Made by a program: the position numbers and the translations under genes. The notes under the pieces are model-generated. The model was not told the DNA's origin, did not search any database, and saw only the letters and a program-made list of their open reading frames with translations. 64,000 nucleotides of DNA from an uncultured Bradyrhizobium sp. (lineage in GTDB: Bacteria; Pseudomonadota; Alphaproteobacteria; Rhizobiales; Xanthobacteraceae): NCBI RefSeq assembly GCF_936928535.1, contig NZ_CAKZHY010000053.1, positions 22,072 through 86,071 of the forward strand, read 5' to 3'. Shown in pieces: positions 8,144 to 16,717 of this stretch; within the stretch, counting starts at the first letter, position 1; every line of letters starts with the position of its first letter.

Positions 8144-9076
8144 ATGGCCTCCGATTTTTTCCTCAAGTTCGACGGCGTCGACGAATTCCTCGCACACAAG
8201 CTCGATCACGACTTCCTCAAATTCGGACATGATTTCGATCGCGTCGGCGATGCGCTGACAGATCTGTTTTCCGACACCCTGAAATTCGACGAGCACAAGG
8301 TTGCCGTCGACTTCAAGCACGATACCGAGCAGGCCGCTTTCGACTTCATCAAGCTCGGCTTCGATACGCTGAAGCTCGACGACGTCCTGCACAAGTTCGA
8401 CGACGTCATCCTGAAATACGCCGACCAGACGCCGTCCGTGAGCACTTTCGCGGAAAGCAGCGACGGCGGCGGGCTCAAGCTGTCCGACGACTTCATCAAG
8501 CTCGACACTGATTTCCAGGCCGCCAGCTTCGAGGCCATCAAGCTCGGGCTCGACACGATCAAGCTGCACGTATCAGGCGAAGGCGCCAATGAGTCCTTCA
8601 TCAAATGGGCCGGCGATCTCTCCGATTTCAGCGCCGGACTGCACAAGGTCGGCGACGATTTCCTGAAAGTGGGTCAGGACTTCCTCAAGCTTGGCGATCT
8701 CTCGAACTCCGAGACGATCGACCAGGCCTTCATCAAGCTCGGCGGCGGCGCCCTGAAGGTCAGCGACGACCTGCACAAGGTCAGCGACGACTTCTTCAAG
8801 ATCGTCACCGACATCACCGGTTCCCAGGACAATTTCGGCACGCTCAAGATCGACCAGATCGCGCTGAAATTCGGCGATGATTTTCACAAGCTGGACGCGG
8901 ATCTGCACAAGCTCAACACTGACGTCGGCGCGCTCGGCGACGACTATATCAAGCTGGCCGGTGCGCTGACCGGCCACGGCCAGGGCGGGAGTCAAGGCGG
9001 CAGTACGACGACCACCTCAGACAGCGATGCGCTGCATCAGCTCTTGCAACACGCGCACGATTTCTCGCTGCTGTAG
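8144..9076 (+). CDS. Asp/Phe/Lys/Leu heptad-repeat protein, possibly secreted; unknown function
   Basis: A 310-residue protein almost wholly built from seven-residue units with the pattern D-(F/L/Y)-x-K-(L/V/F/I)-x-x, for example DDFLKVGQDFLKLGD and DDFHKLDADLHKLNTD. About 25 x-x-K-hydrophobic units can be counted by eye. The hydrophobic spacing (3 and 4) predicts long amphipathic helices with acidic and basic faces. There is no Cys, no N-terminal signal peptide and no membrane segment. Residues from about 282 form a Gly/Ser/Thr linker, and the protein ends HAHDFSLL, an acidic residue followed by hydrophobics as in many type I secretion substrates. The start at 8144 has GGAG about 9 bases upstream. 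I know no function for it. Confidence 0.8.
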   Translation: MASDFFLKFDGVDEFLAHKLDHDFLKFGHDFDRVGDALTDLFSDTLKFDEHKVAVDFKHDTEQAAFDFIKLGFDTLKLDDVLHKFDDVILKYADQTPSVSTFAESSDGGGLKLSDDFIKLDTDFQAASFEAIKLGLDTIKLHVSGEGANESFIKWAGDLSDFSAGLHKVGDDFLKVGQDFLKLGDLSNSETIDQAFIKLGGGALKVSDDLHKVSDDFFKIVTDITGSQDNFGTLKIDQIALKFGDDFHKLDADLHKLNTDVGALGDDYIKLAGALTGHGQGGSQGGSTTTTSDSDALHQLLQHAHDFSLL

Positions 9077-10609
9077 CTAAGCGATTCCGAGCCGTCCAAG
9101 CAGCGGCAGGATGCGCTCGTCGATCGCGGCAAGCCTGCCCGCGATCTCGGCGCGAACCTCGTCCGGGGTGAGCTTTTGGCCGTCCTTCCCAAAGCGTTCC
9201 CCACTGGCGGTGGCGAGGCTCGCCAGCAGTGCGGCGGGGTCGGCGATGCCCTTGCGCCTCGCCTGCATATAGAGCTGCGTGAGACGATCGACCCTGATAC
9301 CGCCACCGGTGACAGGCGAGGCGAGATAATTCAGCTCCGCCGTCTCCTTGGCGCGCGCCGTCACCGCCGCGTTGAACGCTCGCGCCGATTTCTGCCGCGC
9401 CGCCTCGTCCTCCGGCGGCAGCGCCGGCGCGAGGTGCCCCTGCCCGACCAGCACCTTGATGGCATCGGTGAGCGAGGCCCAGCCCAGCGTCGTCTCCGGC
9501 AGACGTTCGACCACCTCGCGCAAGCTCAGAGGCCCTGCGGCAAACGCGTCGATTACGCCCTGATAGATCTCGCCGCGCAGCTGGAAGCGGCCAAGCGGCG
9601 TATCGAAGGTGAGCTCGATATCGTCGCGCGGGCTCGTCAGCACGAAGCGCGTTGCCAGCCAGCGTTCCCGCGCCGCCATCGGCGCCATTGGCGTAAATCC
9701 CTTGGCGAAGATGTCCCGGCGAAACTGGCGGCCGATGATCATGTCGCGCGTGGTCTCATTGATCAAGGGATCGGTAAGATCGGCCAGCAGCGCCTGCTGG
9801 CTGTCCGTGAAGTTGACCCGATCGACATGATCAGTGAGATGTGCCGAGCCGAGAAAGGTCAGCTTCGCGGCCGCGAGCTCCTGGGCGAGATCGCCGAAGT
9901 TAAACGCCTGCCAGTCGCGCGTCAGAAGCTCGTGCGCGAGATAGGACGCAGGAAGCTTGCGCAGCCGCTCGAGCTGTACGGCGGCCTGCGGGTACATGCG
10001 GTAGAAATGCGCGCCGGCCTCCTTCAGGCCGTCGGCAAGCGCGAGCGCCTGGTCCAGCGCGCGTTTTGACGAGACCTGCGGTTGCGCGCCCTGCAACTGC
10101 ACCATCAGCCGGCGTAGCGGCGCCATTCCTGCCCAGCCCGGCATCGCGTCGTAGGAGACGTAGACGAGCCCGCCAGGCCTCAAGCGCCGCCGGATCAGCG
10201 CGACGATCGCCTTGCAATGCTCGGCGCCGATCCAGCTATAGACCCCGTGGAGCGCGATGACGTCGAATTCCGGCACCGAGGCGTCGTCGGCGAGTTCGGC
10301 AAAATCGGCTTCGCGAAAGTCGATGTTGTCGAGCCCCGCAGCATCGGCCAGCGACCGCGCACTCGCGATATGGGTCGGGTTGAAATCAGCCGCGAAGACC
10401 TCAGTGTTGGGATTGGCGGCGGCGACGATGGTGGCGGTCAGCCCTTGCCCGCAGCCGAGATCGCAATAGCTGAGCGGCTCGCCGCGTCCCCCGGCGACCG
10501 CCACGCCCTTGGCGAGCGCGGCGAAGCTGAGCATAGCCGGCACCTGCACGCGGCAGAAATCGTGCACATAGGCGGTGTCGACGACGTAACCGGATCCCCA
10601 ATCGGCCAT
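9077..10609 (-). CDS. SAM-dependent methyltransferase with methyltransferase regulatory domain
   Basis: A 510-residue protein beginning MADWGSGYVVDTAYVHDF. Motif I for S-adenosylmethionine binding is YCDLGCGQGL (about residues 49-57), followed by the acidic loop FAADFNPTH. After the roughly 170-residue class I methyltransferase fold comes a region like the methyltransferase regulatory domain (PF10119), then a C-terminal helical part. The target is unknown; relatives are often called protein lysine methyltransferases. The ATG at 10609 follows GAGGG. Its stop codon abuts that of the convergent heptad-repeat gene (TAG|CTA at 9074-9079) with no base between. Confidence 0.82.
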   Translation of the reverse strand: MADWGSGYVVDTAYVHDFCRVQVPAMLSFAALAKGVAVAGGRGEPLSYCDLGCGQGLTATIVAAANPNTEVFAADFNPTHIASARSLADAAGLDNIDFREADFAELADDASVPEFDVIALHGVYSWIGAEHCKAIVALIRRRLRPGGLVYVSYDAMPGWAGMAPLRRLMVQLQGAQPQVSSKRALDQALALADGLKEAGAHFYRMYPQAAVQLERLRKLPASYLAHELLTRDWQAFNFGDLAQELAAAKLTFLGSAHLTDHVDRVNFTDSQQALLADLTDPLINETTRDMIIGRQFRRDIFAKGFTPMAPMAARERWLATRFVLTSPRDDIELTFDTPLGRFQLRGEIYQGVIDAFAAGPLSLREVVERLPETTLGWASLTDAIKVLVGQGHLAPALPPEDEAARQKSARAFNAAVTARAKETAELNYLASPVTGGGIRVDRLTQLYMQARRKGIADPAALLASLATASGERFGKDGQKLTPDEVRAEIAGRLAAIDERILPLLGRLGIA

Positions 10610-10688
10610 GCGACCCTCGCGAGGACATCCAACAACGTAACGAGCACAAGCTCGCACAAGTCGGCAGACGGCTCAAGCGAGGTAGGGG

Positions 10689-11393
10689 TCAGACCGAGCG
10701 CGTCAGGCCGCCGTCGACGCGGATGTTCTGGCCGGTGATGTAGGCGGCGCCGTCGGAGGCGAGGAACGAGATCGTCGCCGCGATCTCCTCGACCTTGCCG
10801 TAACGCTTCAGCGGCACGCTGTCGCGGCGCGCATCCGTCTGCGGCAGGCTGTCGATCCAGCCCGGCAGCACGTTGTTCATGCGGATGTTGTCGGCCGCAT
10901 GGGTGTCGGTGAAGATCTTTGTGAAAGCCGCGAGCCCTGCGCGGAACACCGCCGAGGTCGGAAACATAGAACTCGGCTCGAACGCCCAGGCGGTCGAGAT
11001 GTTGATGATGGCGCCGCCTTTCTGCGCCTGCATCACCGGCGTCACCAGCCGGGTCGGGCGGATCACGTTGAGCAGATAGGTGTCGAGGCCAGTGTGCCAT
11101 TGCTCGTCGGTGATCTCCGTGATCGCCGCGCGCGGACCGTGGCCGGCGCTATTGACGAGCACGTCGATCCGTCCCCACTTCGAGAGCGCGCCGTCGACGA
11201 GGCGCTTCAGATCGTCGCTGGACTTGTTGGAGCCGGTCACGCCGAACCCGCCGAGCTCGGCCGCGAGCGCCTCGCCCTTGCCGGAGGACGACAGGATCGC
11301 GACGTTAAAGCCGTCGGCGGCAAGCCGCCGCGCGGCCCCCGCCCCCATGCCGCTGCCGCCTGCGGTGACGAGCGCGACCTTCTCTGCTGCCAT
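10689..11393 (-). CDS. SDR-family protein lacking the usual YxxxK active site
   Basis: A 234-residue Rossmann-fold protein with the cofactor motif VTAGGSGMGAG near the N-terminus and the NSAGHGPRA motif, plus the C-terminal DGGLTRSV ending. Where classical SDRs have Tyr-x-x-x-Lys before AGLAAFTK, this one reads S-A-V-F-R, so both catalytic residues appear replaced. It may use other residues or bind cofactor without classical reduction. The ATG at 11393 has AGGGA upstream and is preferred over a TTG two codons earlier. It is divergent from the GNAT gene. Confidence 0.82.
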   Translation of the reverse strand: MAAEKVALVTAGGSGMGAGAARRLAADGFNVAILSSSGKGEALAAELGGFGVTGSNKSSDDLKRLVDGALSKWGRIDVLVNSAGHGPRAAITEITDEQWHTGLDTYLLNVIRPTRLVTPVMQAQKGGAIINISTAWAFEPSSMFPTSAVFRAGLAAFTKIFTDTHAADNIRMNNVLPGWIDSLPQTDARRDSVPLKRYGKVEEIAATISFLASDGAAYITGQNIRVDGGLTRSV

Positions 11394-11539
11394 GACCAAA
11401 TATCCCTGTGATAGCGTTGCGGCGAGCCCAAATTCAGTCTGCCAAGGTTCCGGCTCAGCCTGTCATCAGGCCTTCTACAGCCAGACTTGCCCGCAAACCA
11501 GACTTTGCCCGCAGGTCCATTGCCCCGAGACAACGCAAC

Positions 11540-12382
11540 ATGAGCGATATGCAGATTCGCAATTTACGCCCCGGTGACATCTCCGTTGCGATCGAGTGGG
11601 CCGCAGCCGAGGGCTGGAATCCGGGCCTTGCCGATGCCGCCTGCTTCGCCATCCCCGATGCACGAGGCTTCTTCGTCGGCGAGATCGATGGCGAGCCGGT
11701 CGCGACCGTCTCCTGCGTCACCTACGACGAGCGCTTCGCCTTCCTCGGCTTCTATATCGTGCGCGCAGGTTTTCGCGGCAAAGGCTACGGCTTGCAAATC
11801 TGGAACGCTGCGATTGCGCATGCGGGCGCGCGTGTGATCGGGCTCGACGGCGTCGTGGCACAGCAGGGCAATTACAAGAAGTCCGGCTTCCAGCTGGCTT
11901 ACGCCAATATCCGCTATAGTGGCATCGTTGCCGCGCCGCCAAAGCCGCCCGCCGAGATTGTTGCGCTCGACACGATCCCATTTGCGCTTGTAGAGGCCGA
12001 CGACGCCACCGTCTTCCCTGCCCCGCGCGCAGCTTTTTTGCGCGCCTGGATCGACACGCCGGGACACGTTGGCCGCGCACTGCTGCGCGACGGCAAGCTT
12101 GCCGCGTGGGGCGTGATCCGGCCCTGCCGGACTGGCCGCAAAATTGGCCCGCTCGTAGCCAATGACCGCGCCGCGGCGGAGGCCGTTGTACAGGGTTTGC
12201 TGGCGAGCCCGGGCAGCAACGAGATTGTGCTCGACATCCCCGCTGTGAACCGCGATGCTATTGCGCTTGCGGAATCCCTCAGGTTGAAGCCGACATTCGA
12301 AACGGCGCGAATGTACACTGGACCGATCCCGTCGCTGCGGCTGGAGCGCGTGTTCGGCGTAACCAGCTTTGAATTAGGCTAG
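11540..12382 (+). CDS. GNAT-family N-acetyltransferase (YitH/Acetyltransf_18-like)
   Basis: A 280-residue protein with an N-terminal GNAT domain (about residues 1-135) showing the acetyl-CoA loop VRAGFRGKGYGLQIW, and a C-terminal second domain ending MYTGPIPSLRLERVFGVTS, as in YitH-like acetyltransferases. The substrate is unknown. The reading frame is open upstream from 11408, but the ATG at 11540 begins the domain (MSDMQIRNLRPGD). Confidence 0.85.
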   Translation: MSDMQIRNLRPGDISVAIEWAAAEGWNPGLADAACFAIPDARGFFVGEIDGEPVATVSCVTYDERFAFLGFYIVRAGFRGKGYGLQIWNAAIAHAGARVIGLDGVVAQQGNYKKSGFQLAYANIRYSGIVAAPPKPPAEIVALDTIPFALVEADDATVFPAPRAAFLRAWIDTPGHVGRALLRDGKLAAWGVIRPCRTGRKIGPLVANDRAAAEAVVQGLLASPGSNEIVLDIPAVNRDAIALAESLRLKPTFETARMYTGPIPSLRLERVFGVTSFELG

Positions 12383-12537
12383 TACCGATTTCGAATAAGG
12401 CCGTGCCGTCCTGGAATTTGTAATCTGGTTCACGTCGCGGCTTTGGCGCAGCGTGTATTCCTATTGCGCCCGCTGATTTTGGCGGACGGCTCGAACGACA
12501 TTTTTTTGACCATCGATATTTCATCCGAGAGGATTTC

Positions 12538-12852
12538 ATGACCGAAGCCAGAACCAAGGCCGACTCGTCCCAGCACTCCGCCGATGACACGCAGCGCCTC
12601 GGCATTGCAGCAGCGTTGGTGCTGGCCGTTGTGACGGCCCTCGGGGTTCACGCACTCGTCTCCGCGCCGGCGATACGGGAAGCCGCGCAGGCCGAGCTCG
12701 CGCGCATCATTGCCGATGAGGATCGGGATGTTTGCGGTCAGTTCGGGCTACGCCCGGGAACGAATGCGTTTGTGGCTTGCAGCCGTGAGCTGGCGAATGT
12801 CAGGCAAAAACAGTCCGACCGCGACCAGGCGGCTGCGGCCGGCATTCTGTAG
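12538..12852 (+). CDS. Small membrane-anchored protein of unknown function
   Basis: A 104-residue protein with one predicted membrane helix at about residues 21-42 (LGIAAALVLAVVTALGVHAL), then a soluble region with two Cys residues (VCGQFGL and ACSRELA) about 16 apart that could form a disulphide if periplasmic. GAGAGG precedes the ATG. It ends 24 bases before the convergent gene. No family recognised. Confidence 0.65.
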   Translation: MTEARTKADSSQHSADDTQRLGIAAALVLAVVTALGVHALVSAPAIREAAQAELARIIADEDRDVCGQFGLRPGTNAFVACSRELANVRQKQSDRDQAAAAGIL

Positions 12853-12876
12853 TCGCTGCGCCTGGCTCGGCGCCGA

Positions 12877-13335
12877 TCAGTAGCAGCGCGTGATGTTGAC
12901 GGTGTGCTCGGCGCCACCACGGCCGGGCACCGTCACCTGCTCGGTCGGGCAGCTCGACACATAGGGCCGATCCGACGGCACGACATTCGGCGGGAAGCGA
13001 TGCGCCCAGTCCCAGGGAACGTCGTAAGTGTAGGTATAGCGAACGTCGTTGGTGACGGGCTGTCCGGCATCTGCGAACGGCTCGCTGTAAGCAGCGCCGT
13101 CGTACCCGAAGGCACCCCCGCCCGGCCAATAGACGAAGGGATTGTTGAAGCGATTGCCGCGGCCGTGAAACCGCGCGCCCGGCACCATCGGCGCACGTGC
13201 CACAGCGGACGGCGCGGCTGTTACCATGGCATGCGGCGCAACGCCGCCCGGTCGTGCAAAACTGTCGCTGGAGGCAAGCAGCAGCGCGGCTGCGCTGAGC
13301 GAGGCGAGCAACGCCCCATATGATCTGAACATCAT
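12877..13335 (-). CDS. Exported protein of unknown function
   Basis: A 152-residue protein starting MMFRSYGALLASLSAAALLL, a clear signal peptide probably cleaved near DSFARP. The mature part is Gly/Pro/Tyr rich, with two C-terminal Cys (SSCPTEQ and ITRCY) that may pair. The open frame extends to 13380, but the start at 13335 gives the signal peptide directly. No known domain is seen. It ends convergent with the small membrane protein. Confidence 0.65.
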   Translation of the reverse strand: MMFRSYGALLASLSAAALLLASSDSFARPGGVAPHAMVTAAPSAVARAPMVPGARFHGRGNRFNNPFVYWPGGGAFGYDGAAYSEPFADAGQPVTNDVRYTYTYDVPWDWAHRFPPNVVPSDRPYVSSCPTEQVTVPGRGGAEHTVNITRCY

Positions 13336-13841
13336 GATACGCACCAACTCGTTTGGCTTCGCCAATTTGCGGCTCCCCACCGCACGCTAGGCCGCCCTGT
13401 CCCCCGCCCGCAAACGTATAATTAATTATTGGTTAAGGCACGGGATTAACGGGGAACCGGCTGCGGCAGAACGCCCGGAATTGTCGTGGATCACGTCGTC
13501 GGCACGAAGGGTTTTGCGGGCGGGCAACCGTGAGCCGTCAAAGCTCGGGCCAGATGAGCCGAGAGGGCGCGAAGGTGTGTCTGAAAGGAACAGTCGAATC
13601 GAAAAAGCGATGCAGTCACCACGTACTGCGTCATTGCGAGCGCAGCGACGGTGTTGATGCAGTCGTGCGCCAAAGCCACGATCTCGTGCCCCGCAATGAC
13701 AAATCCGTGGACGCCGGCTCGCTTCCCCGTCACTTCTGCATGCCGGCCCGCTCTTGTAACATAACCGTCATACAGCAAAACTAAACGATTGCCGGGGGCC
13801 GCGGTTCGGCGGCCAAGCTGCCTCACCGCAAGGAGATTTTG
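13336..13841. other. Gene-free stretch with an AT-rich tract and a degenerate intergenic repeat
   Basis: This holds an AT-rich tract at about 13417-13436, unusual in this GC-rich window and probably part of the promoter region of the minus-strand gene ending at 12877. It also holds a palindromic repeat (13630-13700). Open frames here overlap the repeat and have no ribosome site, so I call no gene. Confidence 0.5.
13630..13700. repeat. Palindromic intergenic repeat (GTCATTGCGAG type)
   Basis: It begins GTCATTGCGAG and ends CCGCAATGAC, forming complementary ends. It matches the ends of the element at 51411-51500. The middle is shortened or diverged. Confidence 0.6.
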
Positions 13842-15698
13842 ATGCGACGTTCACTGGTGCTGCTGTCAGCCGGGCTGACATTGCTGTCCAGCGGATTTGC
13901 TTCCGCTGAGAACAACACGCCCCGCAACCTGATCCTGTTCATCCCCGACGGGCTGCGCGCCCTGAAGATCACCCCCGAGACCGCGCCTGCGATGGCCGAG
14001 GTCCGCGACAAGGGCGTCAACTTCAAGAACTCGCATTCGCTGTTCCCGACCTTCACCATGGCCAATGGCTCGGCGATGTCGACCGGCCATTATCTCGGCG
14101 ACACCGGCGTGTTCTCGAACACGATCTGGACCAACTACACCTCGGTGCCCGCCGGCGACACCGTGGTCCCCTTCATCGAGAACGACGCCGTGCTTGGCGA
14201 CATCGACGAGCATTTCAAGGGCGACTATCTCAACGAAGAGACCGTATTGAAGTTGGCCCGCGATAAGGGCCTGAGCACCGCTGCAATCGGCAAGGTCGGC
14301 CCGACCTATCAATGGGACCACACCGATCATCCGGAGAAGCCCGGCCAGCATTCGATCGTGATCGACGATTCGACCGGCGGCAAGGCTAGCGTGGCCTTGT
14401 CCGACGAAATGAAGGACGCCCTGACCAAGGCCGGCCTGCCCCTCGTCACTCCGAGCCGCGGCGACAATGCCAAGGCGGGCGATGCAAAGACGCCCGGCAC
14501 CACGGTCGCCAACGTGGCGCAACAGGCCTATTTCGCCGACGTCGCCACCAAGGTGGTGCTGCCGATGTTCAAGGCGCGTAACAACCCGTTCGTGCTGGTG
14601 TTCTGGTCGCGCGACCCTGATGGCACCCAACATAATCAGGGCGACAGCCTCAACCAGATCATGCCTGGCATCAACGGCCCGAGCACGATGGCGAGCATCA
14701 AGAACGTCGACAACAACCTAGCCCAGATCCGCAAGGCGCTGGACGAGCTCGGGCTTGCCGCGAACACCAACATCATGATCCAGGCCGACCACGGCTTCTC
14801 GACCATCTCTAAGGAAAGCAAGACCAGCCCCTCGGCCAAGCTCAGCTATGGCGACACGCCGAAGGACTTCCTGCCGATGGGCTTCGTCGCGCTCGATCTC
14901 GCCAAGGCCCTCGACCTGCCGCTGTTCGACCCCAACGACAAGAACGCAGCCGTCACCGGCAACGCTCATCCGAAGGCCGGCAACGGCGTGCTCGGGAAGG
15001 ACGCGACCAAGCCCGACGTCGTCGTCGCCACCAATGGCGGCTCGGACCTGGTCTATTTACCGAACAAGGGCAAGAAGTTGACGGCCAAGACCATCAAGGC
15101 GTTGCTGGAGCAGGATTACGTCTCCGGCCTGTTCGTTGACGACTCACTCGGCCGCTTCCCCGGCACCCTGCCGCTGTCGAGCATCAATCTGCGCGGCAAG
15201 GCCGCGACGCCGACACCGGCGATCGTGGTCAACTTCCGCTCCTATGCCAGCGAGTGCGGCGAGGCCCCGACCAATTGCTCGGTGCAGGTGGCCGACACCG
15301 TGCTGCGTCAGGGCCAGGGCATGCATGGCAGCTTCAGCCGCGGCGACACCTACAACTTCATGGCCGCGATCGGTCCGGACTTCAAAGCCGGCTATGTCGA
15401 CGAGCTGCCGGTCAGCAATGCCGACGTCGGCATGACCTCCGCCCAGCTCCTCGGCCTTCGCGGCTCCCACAATGGCGGCCTGGTCGGCCGGGTGATGTCC
15501 GAGGCCCTGCCCAACGGCGTCGTGCCGAAGGCATTCAAGGCCGTCGAAAGGTCGAAGAAGAAGTCCGAGAACGGTCTTGAGACCGTGCTCAACGTACAGC
15601 GCGTCGGCAGCCAGCGTTATTTCGACGCCGCCGGCTTCCCCGGCCGCACGCTGGGCCTGGATCCGGAGACCGGCAAACAAAAAACGGCGGGGAAATAA
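13842..15698 (+). CDS. Exported alkaline-phosphatase-superfamily hydrolase (phosphodiesterase/nucleotide pyrophosphatase type)
   Basis: A 618-residue protein with a signal peptide (MRRSLVLLSAGLTLLSSGFASA). The core is the alkaline phosphatase superfamily fold: the nucleophile region HSLFPTFTMANGSAMSTGHY with a Thr, the metal-binding WSRDPDGTQHNQGDS, and QADHGFSTI (Asp-His-Gly). This pattern matches type I phosphodiesterases/nucleotide pyrophosphatases and phosphonoacetate hydrolases. It should act in the periplasm on a phosphodiester or phosphonate. AAGGAG lies 7 bases before the ATG. The stop codon is in the loop of a hairpin that serves as terminator for the opposite strand. Confidence 0.83.
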   Translation: MRRSLVLLSAGLTLLSSGFASAENNTPRNLILFIPDGLRALKITPETAPAMAEVRDKGVNFKNSHSLFPTFTMANGSAMSTGHYLGDTGVFSNTIWTNYTSVPAGDTVVPFIENDAVLGDIDEHFKGDYLNEETVLKLARDKGLSTAAIGKVGPTYQWDHTDHPEKPGQHSIVIDDSTGGKASVALSDEMKDALTKAGLPLVTPSRGDNAKAGDAKTPGTTVANVAQQAYFADVATKVVLPMFKARNNPFVLVFWSRDPDGTQHNQGDSLNQIMPGINGPSTMASIKNVDNNLAQIRKALDELGLAANTNIMIQADHGFSTISKESKTSPSAKLSYGDTPKDFLPMGFVALDLAKALDLPLFDPNDKNAAVTGNAHPKAGNGVLGKDATKPDVVVATNGGSDLVYLPNKGKKLTAKTIKALLEQDYVSGLFVDDSLGRFPGTLPLSSINLRGKAATPTPAIVVNFRSYASECGEAPTNCSVQVADTVLRQGQGMHGSFSRGDTYNFMAAIGPDFKAGYVDELPVSNADVGMTSAQLLGLRGSHNGGLVGRVMSEALPNGVVPKAFKAVERSKKKSENGLETVLNVQRVGSQRYFDAAGFPGRTLGLDPETGKQKTAGK

Positions 15699-15706
15699 CC
15701 CCGCCG
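15675..15706 (-). terminator. Intrinsic terminator for the minus-strand gene, inside the end of the hydrolase gene
   Basis: A perfect 8-bp stem (CGGCGGGG/CCCCGCCG, loop of six) is followed on the minus strand by TTTTTTG. It lies about 60 bases past the stop of the gene at 15767-16336 and overlaps the last codons and the TAA stop of the plus-strand gene. Confidence 0.8.
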
Positions 15707-15766
15707 CTTGCTCTCGCGCCTCGCAAGGGGCGCAAGAATGTTTTGATCGTTACATGCCCAGATTCT

Positions 15767-16336
15767 TCACATTCCAATGTCGAACACGTTCGGCAGCTGG
15801 CCCGCCAGAGGCAGCGCCGTGGCGCCCAGGAAGGTCGCCACCATCGCCATCAGGCGACGGTTGTTCTGGCGCTTGCCGCGCATCTGGCCCGCGATCCACT
15901 CGAGCATCTCGCTCTTGACCTTCGAGGCATACGACGGCGCCCAGCTCTCGATGTCGGTCTCCTGTGCCAGCGCAACGCTGCGCGGCGGCACCTTCAGGCC
16001 CGAAGCGCTCGCGGCGTAATGGGCGACGGCCTTGGCCAGCAACTCGTCGAACCGACCACCATCGGCACGCTCGGTCGCGGCCTCGTTGATTTCGAACAGC
16101 GCCTCGGCTTCGGCGCGGCTCACCGGCTGGTCGTTGACCGCGGCGGCGGTCAGGATGCGGGCGCACCAGGCGGCGTCATCGGCATCGATGGAGCGGGAAA
16201 AGTGCACGCGGCCCTTGGTGGTCGGGCCTTCGCCCGTGATCACACCGTCGCGCACGACGCTGAGGGCATGGGCTGCGGTATCGCGGCAGGACGGTTCGAG
16301 GGACGGCGACTCAACGGACTTCAGTGCGGCAGACAT
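15767..16336 (-). CDS. Conserved-looking hypothetical protein with a C-terminal membrane segment
   Basis: A 189-residue protein starting MSAALKSVESPSLEPS. Residues 40-125 look like a compact helical domain (VNDQPVSRAEAEALFEINEAA), and the C-terminus has one possible membrane helix (LMAMVATFLGATALPLAG). I do not recognise the family. It has its own terminator at 15675-15706. The upstream 380 bases are shared with the divergent peroxiredoxin gene. Confidence 0.7.
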   Translation of the reverse strand: MSAALKSVESPSLEPSCRDTAAHALSVVRDGVITGEGPTTKGRVHFSRSIDADDAAWCARILTAAAVNDQPVSRAEAEALFEINEAATERADGGRFDELLAKAVAHYAASASGLKVPPRSVALAQETDIESWAPSYASKVKSEMLEWIAGQMRGKRQNNRRLMAMVATFLGATALPLAGQLPNVFDIGM

Positions 16337-16717
16337 AGTTCACTTCCAGATTTCTTCTGATCGACCAGCATTTTCATGCGGGCGTAAAGGGGTGGTTAAC
16401 GATTCGATACGGGGATCGCGACTTTTCTCAATGGTTGCCGATTAGTCGCTACGAGGACCGTTTCGGTTCCGGAGAGCGTCGGGCGGGCGTGATGCGGGTC
16501 ATAAAAGGCAATATCGGGGCAATCGAGACCGTGAAGCCCCGGTAGAGATGTTCGCCGCAGGCGTGCCCCTGTAACAGAAAAGTGCTAGGAGATCGGACCT
16601 TCAGAGAATGAATTCACATTTTACTTCAACCGGTTCACTTGGGGGCGCCAAGCCCCTATACTAATTCTGACGACCAGACATAATTCTCAAGCAAATTCAA
16701 TGCGATGAGGTCAAACC
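16337..16717. other. Divergent intergenic region before the peroxiredoxin gene
   Basis: It holds the promoter at 16634-16662 and no open frame with a ribosome site. Nothing else is recognised. Confidence 0.5.
16634..16662 (+). promoter_or_regulatory. Sigma-70-type promoter for the peroxiredoxin gene
   Basis: TTCACT (16634-16639) and TATACT (16657-16662) are separated by 17 bases. The leader would be about 50 bases. No OxyR-like site was identified. Confidence 0.55.

Noticed and set aside
13491..13826. A 111-residue minus-strand frame in the gap before the phosphodiesterase-type gene
   Set aside because: It overlaps a palindromic repeat and has no ribosome site or recognisable protein features.
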